A DNA stretch of 34,212 nucleotides. Origin: Timaviella obliquedivisa GSE-PSE-MK23-08B (GTDB taxonomy: Bacteria > Cyanobacteriota > Cyanobacteriia > Elainellales > Elainellaceae). Below are positions 7,901 to 14,856 of this stretch, piece by piece. A program made the position numbers and the translations under genes. Location: contig JAHHII010000024.1 of the NCBI GenBank assembly GCA_019358855.1, positions 1 to 34,212 of the forward strand, read 5' to 3'. Numbering within the stretch: position 1 is the stretch's first letter; every line of letters begins with the position of its first letter. The notes under the pieces are model-generated. The model had not been told where the DNA came from and ran no database searches. It saw only the letters and a program-made list of their open reading frames with translations.

Positions 7901-9945
7901 ATTGCAAACAAGCCACCTGGAAAACCGTCTTCGCCTCCACTACCTGGAATTTCGCCGCTCAAGTTTACTGAGTTAGATGCACGGATGGTTAGGTTGCCAG
8001 CATTTCCAGTACCGGAAGTAGATGCCGTTATTTGACCACCTCTAACAATTAAATTTCTAGTTTCAATAGTTAAATCTCCACCTTGTCCAGTAGCTCTTTG
8101 ATTCACATCTGCACTAATAGAACTTGACAGCCCGGTCTGCACCGAAGTATCTATTACTTCTACTGAATCATTTGCATGAAGCAGGACTGTACCTGCATTT
8201 CCTTGACCTGATGTATCCCCGGAAATTTGCCCACCTCGAATACTAATTTGATTAGCTCGGATTGTTAAATTTCCACCATTGCCTGTAGGTAATTCTGTAT
8301 TACGCGGATCTAGTCCAGTTCCTATAAATATTCCGGTAGCAAATGTATTTGGCACAGTTGTCTCAAATATTTCCACGCGATCGGCTGAAATAAAGACATC
8401 ACCTGCACTACCATTTCCAAAGGAAATTGCTTGGGCTTTGCTGCCATCACTAATGCTTAAGAGTCCTGTTTCAATTACTAAGTTTCCACCTCGCCCTGTT
8501 GCATCAGTGTCAACTACAGCGAGCAAACCACCGGGGAAACCATCTCCACTCCCATTACCTGGAATTTCACCGCTCAAACTTACTGAATCAGATGCACGAA
8601 CAGTCAAATTGCCAGCTTGTCCATTTCCATTCCTGCTTACTGAAGACGAAATTTGCGCACCTCTTACGTTTAACCGTGGAGCGGTAATAGTTAAGTTTCC
8701 TCCTAAAGCTCCTGTTTGTCCAGAAACACCTGTTTCTATTCGCGTCACTACCCCAGCACCATCAACATCTACTCCCTGATTTGCCTGAATTGTTATGTCT
8801 CCACCCCGACCTGTGCCACGGGTAGTAGTCGAAATTATTGCCAGTCCATTGAGGGAAATACTGTCACCCCTAATAGTTACATTGTCTCCTGTACCCGTCG
8901 AGCCTCGATAAGCTTGGGCGTATACACCAGTGTAATTACTATCAGTTGCTAATCCTCTTATATTAATCACACCATCTGCTGTAATATCTAAGCGACCACC
9001 GGGCTGATCTCCTAACGTGCTCGCCTCAATTTGTGACTCACCTGTCAAAGTAATCTGGTTTCCTCGTACCTGGATGTTTCCGCCTCCCAGCCCACTGGCA
9101 TCTATCACTGCTCGTTGGACAAGCTGAATATCTTGAAAAGCTGGAACATTGGCATAATTGAAAGTCCATCCATCTGTCACAGCCACAAGTTCAACAGAAC
9201 CAGATCCAACACTGCCCAACTCAATTCGTCCACCAGCAGTTTTTATCGTGGCTCCGTCAAAGATTAGATTTCCGCCAATCAACGCAAGTGTCTGATTTTC
9301 TGGAACGCGCAAACCAAACTGTGTATCAACTAGTGTGGTCGTTGATCGAATACCCTGTCCATTACCTTGAACGGTGATTGAATTGGTTGTAACCGACGGT
9401 GAGTTAAACAAAAATGCAGAAGGGTTTACTGTGAGCAGTTGCTGAGGAATCTCAGAACCAACAGCACTGAACAAACCCTGATCCCCAAACTGCACTGCGT
9501 TCGCCGTCGTCCCCACAAAAGATCCACCCAAATCCAAACTCGCATTTGAACCAAACACAATCCCATTCGGATTAATCAAAAATAGATTGGCACTCCCCAG
9601 TACCCCCAACGTTCCAAAGATCTCCGAGAGATCGCCACCCGTCACGCGACCTAGAATATTGGAAACTCCCTCTGGGTTAGCAAAATAAGCCCCTTGTCCT
9701 TCCGGCACATCAAACTGTCCAAAGCTATGGAAGAGATTGCCACCCCGTCTTGCGCCCCCTTCAATTAGCTCACTCGATCGCTCAATTCCATCCCGTCCTT
9801 GAATTTGTTCATTCCGCACAGTTGAGTTTTCGGTTCCCAATGTCTGATCAGGAATCACCTGGGCGTTCGCACCATCAGTCATTAGAGCGATCGTGCTGAG
9901 CAATACTAAAGAACCGAGTCCCCAACTCTGATGTAATTGCCTCAT
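4987..9945 (-). CDS. Two-partner-secretion exoprotein (TpsA1), haemagglutinin N-terminal domain
   Basis: About 1650 residues. A signal peptide ending GANA-QV is followed by the TPS/haemagglutination domain (about 30-220) with the hallmark NPNGI motif (LFLINPNGIVFGS) and a second NP motif (LTVNPSAFLF). The rest is a long right-handed beta-helix-like array of G-rich turns (GRGGN, GQGNAGN) and short strands, including three ~205-residue tandem units. The C-terminus is a conserved module with NSCIVR, GGLPERPGN and a final REC. The two Cys resemble the C-terminal Cys pair that tethers HMW1-type adhesins (family knowledge; inference here). It would be exported through TpsB, whose gene lies 84 bp upstream. 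The start chosen is ATG at 9945, spaced properly from AAGG at 9957-9960; an in-frame GTG at 9957 overlaps that Shine-Dalgarno. Likely a surface adhesin or matrix protein; ligand unknown. Confidence 0.9.
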   Translation of the reverse strand: MRQLHQSWGLGSLVLLSTIALMTDGANAQVIPDQTLGTENSTVRNEQIQGRDGIERSSELIEGGARRGGNLFHSFGQFDVPEGQGAYFANPEGVSNILGRVTGGDLSEIFGTLGVLGSANLFLINPNGIVFGSNASLDLGGSFVGTTANAVQFGDQGLFSAVGSEIPQQLLTVNPSAFLFNSPSVTTNSITVQGNGQGIRSTTTLVDTQFGLRVPENQTLALIGGNLIFDGATIKTAGGRIELGSVGSGSVELVAVTDGWTFNYANVPAFQDIQLVQRAVIDASGLGGGNIQVRGNQITLTGESQIEASTLGDQPGGRLDITADGVINIRGLATDSNYTGVYAQAYRGSTGTGDNVTIRGDSISLNGLAIISTTTRGTGRGGDITIQANQGVDVDGAGVVTRIETGVSGQTGALGGNLTITAPRLNVRGAQISSSVSRNGNGQAGNLTVRASDSVSLSGEIPGNGSGDGFPGGLLAVVDTDATGRGGNLVIETGLLSISDGSKAQAISFGNGSAGDVFISADRVEIFETTVPNTFATGIFIGTGLDPRNTELPTGNGGNLTIRANQISIRGGQISGDTSGQGNAGTVLLHANDSVEVIDTSVQTGLSSSISADVNQRATGQGGDLTIETRNLIVRGGQITASTSGTGNAGNLTIRASNSVNLSGEIPGSGGEDGFPGGLFAIVNPNATGQGGNLRIETGRLSISDGSKAQAITFGNGDAGAVLINANDVEVFETDQFNDFTTGIFVGSGLDPRNTELPRGGQGNLTIHANRVSVRGGQISADTRGQGNAGRILIQARDSVEVVDTTAVTGNSSLISALVYSEATGRGGDVTIETNRLIVQGGRIAASTSGQGDAGNLTIRALDSITLTGEAPGSNGNRASAGGLFARVRPGASGKGGQVTITTGHLNINDGSQIQVTTFGNGRAGQLLIQANEVDVRDTDEPNSSPTGILAGVEAEPQQTIPPVGDGGDATIRANRLSINGGQISANTSGQGNAGQLSIYARDSVEIVGTPANIGAESFLGANVNQGATGRGGDINIETAQLNVRNGGRISASTSGTGSAGSIRVQGANSVILDNGSISTAVNVGAAAEPPSNINLQTDRLSLTNGAEITASTSGRGNAGNITIRDANAINLDRSTISSTVNDGAIGRGGNITLRTDRLNLDRANITARTQGQGRAGNITVQDANQVNLNRNSIISTEVGTTGIGRGGNIDIETARLQLNNSDITSSTSGQGNTGTINLNATRDINLRNQSRITNRVREDATGNARTIRLNTPELSLQGNSLISAATDGNGRSGNVIVPNANSVSLDNSRITTRIEDDGVVPQSANSRNNRRSNITLNTNTLTLTNNARITANTQGQGNAGNITVRNAENVTVEDGSTISTAVQEGAIGRGGNINLTSDTLNLENARITARTAAPGRAGNIDINASDSIAANNSTIETRSNNSSSGNVAIAAGTVQLQGNSDIRTQVDRGEGRGGNIALTANSVVAFDDSDIVTSAPEGQGGNITFNTPAFFGDGYQPNTPETGSTSDRVDVDASGVQSGIVTTPDVSFIQNSLADLSDNATDPETLLANSCIVRDRQQGSFTVTGPGGLPERPGNASQSAYPTGTIQSVPESESRGNRPWQMGDAIVEPQGVYRLSGGRLVMGRECSTTGS
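6750..8600 (-). repeat. Three tandem ~615-bp coding repeats inside TpsA1
   Basis: Units start near 8600, 7983 and 7369 and end near 6750, so the period is 614-619 bp (~205 residues). Landmarks recurring in order are a D/N-S-V..L-S/T-GE-x-PG stretch, GGLFA, ISDGSKAQA, FGNG, TGI, GLDPRNTELP, GGQIS, TSGQGNAG and a second DSVEV stretch. Units 1 and 2 are closest. Unit 3 has diverged and lacks the GLDPRNTELP form. Confidence 0.75.
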
Positions 9946-10029
9946 GATCGATTTCACCTTAGTAGTTTAGGAATACATTCACGTTGGAGCAAATTTGCTC
10001 TTAGTCTCAGTTATTTCAGCGACCTATTC

Positions 10030-12090
10030 TCAAAACGGCTGATATCGTACCGAAAAGTAAACTCCATTTTCCTGCAACGAATTACCTGCCTCCACATCAG
10101 TTAACGGAATGCCATAATCGACTCGAATACTCAAATCTGGGATCGGTTGCCAGCGTATCCCTAAGCCCACCCCAGCAATAAAATCATCCGGTGGATCGAT
10201 CGTCTTGTTATTCCAAGCGTAACCACCCTCCGCAAAGGGAACGACTTGCAACCGCCCCGGATCATCGGTTAGCGGAATGCGAAGTTCAACCGAACCAAAG
10301 ACCCCATTATCAGCAACAACCTGGTTTTGGGCATAGCCTCGCACTGACTCTACGCCGCCAAAACTAAAGCGTTCTAGCGAGAGCAGAGAATCGGGTGTCA
10401 GTTGGGCATTCAACCGAGTCACCAACAGCATTCGCGCCGCAGAGATTTGCTGAACGTATTGAAATTGACCTAACCACGCCAAAAATTGTCCATCTGTTCC
10501 AGAATCATTAACTGTGGCATCAAAGGCATTAATCCCCAAGCTAAACTGCGATCGCGCTGCCAACACTTGCCGCCGTCCTCGATTTACCCAATCCTGCGAA
10601 AACCGAATTGCAGTTACCCTGGATTGACCTTCCTCAGCACCTTCCGAAAACGAGAAAGGGCGATCGTCCAAAATAAACGTCTGGCTCCGACGGATATCAA
10701 CTCCTAACCCTAGAGCAAACTCAGTTGTGGGCGTTCTCTCTAGCGGCTGGCGAAACCCAACCGAGAAGGTTTCGGCTTCACTACGAATGCCCAAATCTGC
10801 AAAGTCATCGGTCACAATATTGCTGTTGTTATTGCCGTAGCGCAAAGTCAGCGTACCCTCTCTGGGGTTTACCGGAATGCTGTAGCCCACATCATAAAGA
10901 TCTAGCCCCTCCGTAATGCCATATTGAGCGCTGAGGCGATCGCCTACCCCTAAAATATTGGTATAGCTCGCTGAAATTCCTACCTGGTAAGAGCCAATAC
11001 TGGGCGATTGGTAGTTATCTGCTAGTAACTCTACGCCCAACGGCGGAGCTTCTCTCAGCCGGACTTGCAACACATTCTGACCAGGACTACTACCTGCCGT
11101 TAATTCAGCGTTTACCTGTTCAACGAGCGGGTCAAGTTGCAAAAGCTGCAAAGCCCGTTCGATCCTGAACTGACTGAGGGGTACAGAGTCGGCTAAGTTG
11201 AGGCGCGATCGCACATACCGATCTTGTAAGCGAGCAGAACCACAGCGACTGGATGCTTCTGATAAGGGAACGGGTAACGCATTTGGTTCTGAAGCTGATG
11301 ATGCATTAGAAGATAATTCTTCTGGGGGTTCTATCTCAGTACGATCTTCTCTGCTGCGATTTGATAGCAAACAAACATCAACGCGCTCCAACTCACCCTC
11401 GACCACTTGAATTTGTACAACTCGGCGATCGAGATCCTGGTTCGCAAGTAGAAAAGCCCCAGAGGTCACATAGCCGTTACTGGCATAAAGCATCGTAATG
11501 GCAGTCCGTAACCGAATCAAATCATCAAAGGTCACGTCACAACTATTGAGGGGAACAAAAAGTTGGCTTGTTTCGGAACGTAGACCGCTTAAGGCATTCA
11601 AGCTAGGCGTAATAATATCGCAGGAAGACTGTTGGATGAGAGAGGCGATCGCCTCTTTCGTCTGCTGATTCTCCTCCGGGACTCCTTGCAACACGGGATG
11701 CAACACCGGGCTTCCCAGGATTTCGACTTTTTCTAAAGGAAACTGCGAGAGATTGGGCGCAGGAGGTTCTGCGGGAGAAGTCCGAGGAATCGTCTCTAAT
11801 TCAGGGGATGGCGATGGCGATGGCGGTTCTACCGGAAGAGGAGACGGTGGCGTAGGAAGGATCTGTTCAATTGAATTTGGATTTCTGGGTACATCAATGT
11901 TTACAGTTGGCGAGGGAGATTGAGCTATATCTTCCAGAGACTGAGCAGAAGCCCAAGGAGCAGATAAAACTGTTGAAGAAATGGCAACTAGACCAGCAGG
12001 AGTAAACCAGCAGAGGAACTGGAGAGAAAGCACTTGTTTTCTGCATTTCAACGGTTTCAAATCCCTACTTACGCCTAATAACGCCCTCAC
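10030..12090 (-). CDS. TPS outer-membrane transporter (TpsB, ShlB/FhaC/HecB family)
   Basis: 686 residues: a signal peptide ending ASA-QS, a Pro/Ser-rich linker (about 60-115), POTRA domain(s) at about 115-240 (FPLEKVEILGS... VVEGELERVDV), and a 16-strand-type beta barrel to the end. Diagnostic features are the VRGYAQ motif of the L6 loop (about residue 580) and a terminal Phe in YFSVRYQPF, the usual outer-membrane insertion signal. It recognises the TPS domain of its partner in the periplasm and passes it to the surface. A Cys pair (SSCD and NSCD) lies in the POTRA region, and an insert at about 245-285 is Ser/Glu-rich. It is the first gene of the pair, with TpsA1 84 bp downstream. The first possible start is GTG at 12090, with no clear Shine-Dalgarno; a GTG before LSLQFLCWF would give a shorter signal peptide. 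Confidence 0.92.
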   Translation of the reverse strand: MRALLGVSRDLKPLKCRKQVLSLQFLCWFTPAGLVAISSTVLSAPWASAQSLEDIAQSPSPTVNIDVPRNPNSIEQILPTPPSPLPVEPPSPSPSPELETIPRTSPAEPPAPNLSQFPLEKVEILGSPVLHPVLQGVPEENQQTKEAIASLIQQSSCDIITPSLNALSGLRSETSQLFVPLNSCDVTFDDLIRLRTAITMLYASNGYVTSGAFLLANQDLDRRVVQIQVVEGELERVDVCLLSNRSREDRTEIEPPEELSSNASSASEPNALPVPLSEASSRCGSARLQDRYVRSRLNLADSVPLSQFRIERALQLLQLDPLVEQVNAELTAGSSPGQNVLQVRLREAPPLGVELLADNYQSPSIGSYQVGISASYTNILGVGDRLSAQYGITEGLDLYDVGYSIPVNPREGTLTLRYGNNNSNIVTDDFADLGIRSEAETFSVGFRQPLERTPTTEFALGLGVDIRRSQTFILDDRPFSFSEGAEEGQSRVTAIRFSQDWVNRGRRQVLAARSQFSLGINAFDATVNDSGTDGQFLAWLGQFQYVQQISAARMLLVTRLNAQLTPDSLLSLERFSFGGVESVRGYAQNQVVADNGVFGSVELRIPLTDDPGRLQVVPFAEGGYAWNNKTIDPPDDFIAGVGLGIRWQPIPDLSIRVDYGIPLTDVEAGNSLQENGVYFSVRYQPF

Positions 12091-12197
12091 ACAGAGTAAA
12101 ACCTATCATGTTTTTCTTCAGTGCGATCGTTAAATATATTACGTTTATGGACAAAGGCGTTACAAAGAATCTGATTTGCGATCATCTAGTTAATAGA

Positions 12198-12233
12198 CTC
12201 CCTGAAAGCGTTCTAAATCAGTTATTCAGGGAG
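12198..12233 (-). terminator. Stem-loop 3' of the TerB-like gene
   Basis: Perfect 9-bp arms CTCCCTGAA (12198-12206) and TTCAGGGAG (12225-12233) with an 18-nt loop, lying 11 bp past the TerB stop. No long T-tract follows on the minus strand, so it may be a weak terminator or a 3' mRNA stabiliser separating TerB from tpsB. Confidence 0.5.
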
Positions 12234-12243
12234 CCCATGACAT

Positions 12244-12618
12244 CTACAAAGCGACTACTGATATAAAACTAGAGATATCAATTCCCCAAGTATTTGCGAT
12301 GAGTTTAAAGAGATAGTCCTCACCTTCACTGACACTGCCATCTGCAACAATCAGCTTGACTGCGAAATTCAAAAAGATTCTCCGATCTGTTGCAGCGCTC
12401 AAGGTCTTAAATTGCATAACGGCTGACGTGAACTCTTCTAGCCTTCCCTCTGAGTTTAAAATCTCAATGTCATTGATGACTTCATGAGGATCAAAGGAAA
12501 CCATGGTGTAGTTAGCTTCTAGAAATTCTCGGATAACGGAAACTTCTCTGTCATCAACATTGCCATCGGCGGCACACAAAAAATACAAAATCTCGAAGGC
12601 GGCTTGAATTTTATTCAT
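12244..12618 (-). CDS. TerB-like (tellurite resistance TerB family) protein
   Basis: 124 residues, all-helical, with two acidic loops typical of TerB-like domains: AADGNVDDRE near the N-terminus and VADGSVSEGE near residue 95. These loops bind metal in characterised TerB proteins. The domain is found in stress-response and membrane-associated complexes, and its exact job here is unknown. The start chosen is the second ATG at 12618: AGGAG lies 6 nt before it, whereas it touches the first ATG (12624) directly. It stands between tpsB and the DUF697-like gene on the same strand. DUF697-type membrane proteins and TerB-like domains could form a membrane-linked pair (inference). A dyad operator and a hairpin element lie 100-220 bp upstream. 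Confidence 0.75.
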   Translation of the reverse strand: MNKIQAAFEILYFLCAADGNVDDREVSVIREFLEANYTMVSFDPHEVINDIEILNSEGRLEEFTSAVMQFKTLSAATDRRIFLNFAVKLIVADGSVSEGEDYLFKLIANTWGIDISSFISVVAL

Positions 12619-12721
12619 CTTCATCTCCTGATTAGATAGTAGGGATTTGTTAGCTCAGAAAAAGTTAATGACCTTGATTAGTCTTAATGAAACAGTTGTA
12701 GTGACATCAACCTTTGCTTAC

Positions 12722-12738
12722 GTCTTAGAATAGAAGAC
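12722..12738. promoter_or_regulatory. Hairpin element with AGAATAG loop, copy 1
   Basis: GTCTT-AGAATAG-AAGAC is a 5-bp stem with a 7-nt loop. The core TTAGAATAG recurs at 13704 and 22859. The core is 107 bp before the TerB start and 102 bp from the dyad at 12827. A TTTGGAA lies 60 bp from the core; the 22859 copy has the same word at the same offset of 60. Confidence 0.45.
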
Positions 12739-12820
12739 CCAATCGAACAAGTCGTCTACGGTTTACGCTATTTTGTTTTCCAAGTTTGGAAGGTGAGATT
12801 TGTTTAATTAGGAACGGACG

Positions 12821-12838
12821 ATTTCAGAAAACTGCAAT
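12821..12838. promoter_or_regulatory. Dyad operator candidate, copy 2
   Basis: ATTTCAG-AAAA-CTGCAAT: right half-site perfect, left half-site with one change from ATTGCAG. It lies about 205 bp upstream of the TerB start in a 470-bp gene-free gap (12619-13088). Confidence 0.55.
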
Positions 12839-12965
12839 GGATACGTTTGATCGCACAATGTCGTTTTTCTAGCAACTATGAATCACCTATTAAGATTAAA
12901 TGACCTCACGTCAGGCAAGCGTGAAAGGCATCTCTGTGCGATTTGTAATTAACAAACACAAATTA

Positions 12966-13046
12966 CCCTCATCCCCAATCCTTGTCTCTAGGCAGAAGGG
13001 AGCTAAATCTCTTATCTCTTCTTCTGGGAGAGGACTAGAATGAGGG
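12966..13046. repeat. Cyanobacterial palindromic intergenic repeat (CCCTCAT...ATGAGGG)
   Basis: Terminal arms CCCTCAT (12966-12972) and ATGAGGG (13040-13046) bracket internal pieces such as GGGAGAGGA that pair with the CCTTGTCTCT side. The style matches the abundant CCCTCA-CCCC...GGGG-TGAGGG repeats of many cyanobacterial genomes (general knowledge). It lies directly after the DUF697-like gene and may work as a terminator for it. Confidence 0.5.
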
Positions 13047-13088
13047 CAGATTTTGCTGTTCATCCCTCTATTTAACAATGCTGAGGCA

Positions 13089-13598
13089 TTACTTTCCTTG
13101 AGTCACGTTAAAAGCAAACTTTAGCTCGTCAATGGTAGGAATTGAGAAGACAATTTGAATGAGCGAATCCACAGTAGCTAAGGCATGTGTCATTTCAAAT
13201 CCAGGTTTATCAAACTGTTCTGCAATAAAAATGCCTAGACGAGCAGTATAAAGAAAGTTCAGCAATGCATTAAGAACTGCGGCTCCAATAATACCGACAC
13301 CTGTTGTCATCATTAATATCCTCAGTACAGCAGTGCCAACAATATATGAACCCGCACCTTGAAGCACACTGATGACAAATTTCTGAATCACAGCATCGTC
13401 TGCATTTTGACCTGATCTTTCGGCAATTCGAGCAATCATCGCAATCCAAATTCCTGAGACAGCGACGGTATCAGCAAGAGGAAGTATTGCACCCACACCA
13501 GCCGCGCCAGCCGCTGCGATCGCATGTTGGGAAATGATATCTTGATATTTACCAAGATTGGTATAGGAAGTAACCCGATAATCTAAATGGTCTGACAT
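13089..13598 (-). CDS. DUF697-like small membrane protein
   Basis: 169 residues with several hydrophobic helices at about 25-58, 70-115 and 135-155. The segment AAAGAAGVGAILPLADTVAVS followed by MIARIAERSG resembles the DUF697/YcjF-type membrane module (small-residue helix, Pro-Leu-Ala-Asp turn, then an amphipathic helix). Such domains are often fused to GTPases or linked to stress proteins; here it is free-standing. The start is ATG at 13598: GGAGAG at 13603-13608 is a good Shine-Dalgarno for it, while a TTG four codons upstream (13610) overlaps that site. The TerB-like gene follows 470 bp downstream on the same strand. Its upstream region holds a dyad operator and the AGAATAG hairpin. Function not known. 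Confidence 0.65.
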   Translation of the reverse strand: MSDHLDYRVTSYTNLGKYQDIISQHAIAAAGAAGVGAILPLADTVAVSGIWIAMIARIAERSGQNADDAVIQKFVISVLQGAGSYIVGTAVLRILMMTTGVGIIGAAVLNALLNFLYTARLGIFIAEQFDKPGFEMTHALATVDSLIQIVFSIPTIDELKFAFNVTQGK

Positions 13599-13697
13599 AA
13601 TACTCTCCAATGAAATGACAAGATGTTGAAGTACTAGATATCCTTGAGCTAGGAACGTTATTTACCTTGATATTTCAAGGACTGATTCCGTGTTCCA

Positions 13698-13720
13698 TGC
13701 TTTTTAGAATAGAGAAAGCA
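13698..13720. promoter_or_regulatory. Hairpin element with AGAATAG loop, copy 2
   Basis: TGCTTT (13698-13703) pairs with AAAGCA (13715-13720) around the loop TTAGAATAGAG. The loop core matches copies at 12725 and 22859 while the stem sequence differs, as expected if the structure is kept. The flanking GTTCCAT is shared with the 22859 copy. The core is 106 bp before the DUF697-like start, almost the distance (107) seen at TerB. A 6-bp palindrome CCTTGA-TATT-TCAAGG lies nearby at 13665-13680. Confidence 0.45.
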
Positions 13721-13857
13721 ACGTTTAAAATCATTCACTTTTATGCCAACCGCGTTGCCAAAGTATGGGTTGTGCCTACGACGAAAGCTCGCATTTGCCA
13801 GCGTCGTGATGATTCAGCCAAAGAGGCAGTTGGGATAGGGGCGATCGCGGCACTGCC

Positions 13858-13875
13858 ATTGCAGAAAACTACATT
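13858..13875. promoter_or_regulatory. Dyad operator candidate, copy 3
   Basis: ATTGCAG-AAAA-CTACATT: left half-site perfect, right half-site with two changes. It lies in the gap between the divergent DUF697-like gene (start 13598) and the small secreted peptide gene (start 14049), so it could serve either. Confidence 0.45.
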
Positions 13876-14048
13876 TTTATTTTGGAATGTGGCAATATCA
13901 ACTGCTTAACCTGGTGAGTGAACTGACAGAAAAGGGGAATACATTTACTGATTCACCCCGCTATTCTGTAAATCAACAGGGCAGCAAACCCAATAACAAA
14001 TCACTGCCTTCCACCAAACAAATTCACTTAAACCTAGGAGATCCGATC

Positions 14049-14324
14049 ATGAAAAAGCTAATCGCTACCACGATGACCAGCCTTTTAACCCTTGGCTTTT
14101 TTACTTTAACATTTGCTCCCAAAGCCGATGCTCTAGCCTCTGGATTCCATAAGATTGACGTGCTTTCTTCACCCACTACTGTTCCTACCTTACCCAGTTT
14201 AGAAACGGCTCTATCTGATTCTAAGCAGGAGATGCAGACGGCTTACACAATTGTTCCCGATGTTTGCACTAACTATTATACAGATGGTTACGGGAACATT
14301 TACTGGTACAGCTACTATTGCTAA
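14049..14324 (+). CDS. Small secreted peptide with aromatic, two-Cys C-terminus
   Basis: 91 residues. A clear signal peptide (MKK, hydrophobic core LLTLGFFTLTF, then PKADA-LA) gives a mature peptide of about 63 residues. It ends in a Tyr/Trp-rich tail with two Cys (DVCTNYY... IYWYSYYC), which could form a disulfide loop. No family is recognised. The start at ATG 14049 is set by TAGGAG at 14035-14040, eight bases upstream; a longer in-frame reading beginning at 13887 lacks such a site and would bury the signal peptide. A terminator-like hairpin follows at 14383. It lies next to a decayed TpsA fragment and across from the DUF697-like gene. Possible roles are a surface or matrix peptide or a signalling peptide (speculative). 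Confidence 0.65.
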   Translation: MKKLIATTMTSLLTLGFFTLTFAPKADALASGFHKIDVLSSPTTVPTLPSLETALSDSKQEMQTAYTIVPDVCTNYYTDGYGNIYWYSYYC

Positions 14325-14382
14325 GTCAACGTGAGCTTAACCAGTGCAACAATCTATCACATACGAGACACGACACTAATTT

Positions 14383-14416
14383 CCCCTTACAACTAAATGT
14401 CTGCAAGGGGATTTTT
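14383..14416 (+). terminator. Rho-independent terminator-like hairpin after the secreted peptide gene
   Basis: CCCCTT (14383-14388) pairs with AAGGGG (14405-14410), with an inner ACA/TGT pair, followed by ATTTTT. It is 59 bp past the stop of the peptide gene. The stem is short and has a CTGC bulge. Confidence 0.5.
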
Positions 14417-14715
14417 CATGGATGGGATTAGCTGCATTGCTTTACTAAGCAAAAACGCGGAGGGGTTCACTGTCAGCAATCCCGGTGTAACTCTACCACC
14501 AGCACTAAACGAACCTAAGTTTCCAAACCCGATCGCATCCGCCATCGTCGCCAAAAACGATCTACCCAAATCTAATCGTGCTCCTGACCCAAACACAATT
14601 TCATTCGGGTTTCATCCGGCACAATTACATTCTGCGCCAGCAACGGCATATTCCCTAGCATCAGCCAACTTATAGTACCAACCCAAAAGCAGGCAAGCTC
14701 TCTCTCAGTCCTCAT
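14393..14715 (-). pseudogene. Decayed third TPS exoprotein (TpsA) with internal deletion
   Basis: Reading from ATG at 14715 gives a signal peptide (LLAQN) and the mature TpsA start VIVPDE, as in the two intact exoproteins (AQVIPDQT, AQLVPDET). The next recognisable residues are NPNEIVFGSGARLDLG, matching NPNGIVFGSNASLDLG. They lie in another frame, immediately after an in-frame TGA. About 90 residues of the TPS domain between these points are therefore missing and the frame is shifted. Similarity continues through LLTVNPSAFLL, then stops, and a TAG ends the frame at 14393. No beta-helix region remains. This is a non-functional relic showing that TpsA genes have been gained and lost at this locus. 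Confidence 0.8.
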
Positions 14716-14750
14716 GCTGCACCTGTGGAATGTGAAAGTTCATTGAATTT

Positions 14751-14792
14751 GGCTTAATCCAATACCAAAGCAATGAGAAGCCGAGTTAAGCC
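14751..14792. repeat. Inverted repeat GGCTTAA/TTAAGCC upstream of the Uma2 gene
   Basis: Seven-base perfect arms at 14751-14757 and 14786-14792, with a 28-nt spacer, 65 bp before the Uma2 start codon. It may be an operator or RNA hairpin; no T-tract follows. Nothing else gene-like is seen between 14716 and 14856. Confidence 0.35.
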
Positions 14793-14856
14793 GCAAAATC
14801 CTTAGGCGCAAACCCGCTACAATCAGAGCAAACCTGTTGCAGAGGGCTGATTAACT

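Noticed and set aside
6500-9000. Repeated short words at regular spacing that could suggest a CRISPR array
   Set aside because: The repeats are coding, imperfect and longer than CRISPR repeats; there are no unique spacers and no cas genes.
4987-9957. Many plus-strand open frames of 60-170 codons antisense to TpsA1, and long frames in the other minus-strand frames
   Set aside because: They follow the repetitive Gly/Asn/Thr codon pattern of the exoprotein, lack Shine-Dalgarno sites and family motifs, and share boundaries with the repeats.
13667-13909. Possible 80-codon plus-strand gene
   Set aside because: No Shine-Dalgarno, mixed composition, and it overlaps the shared hairpin and dyad elements, which explain the conservation better.
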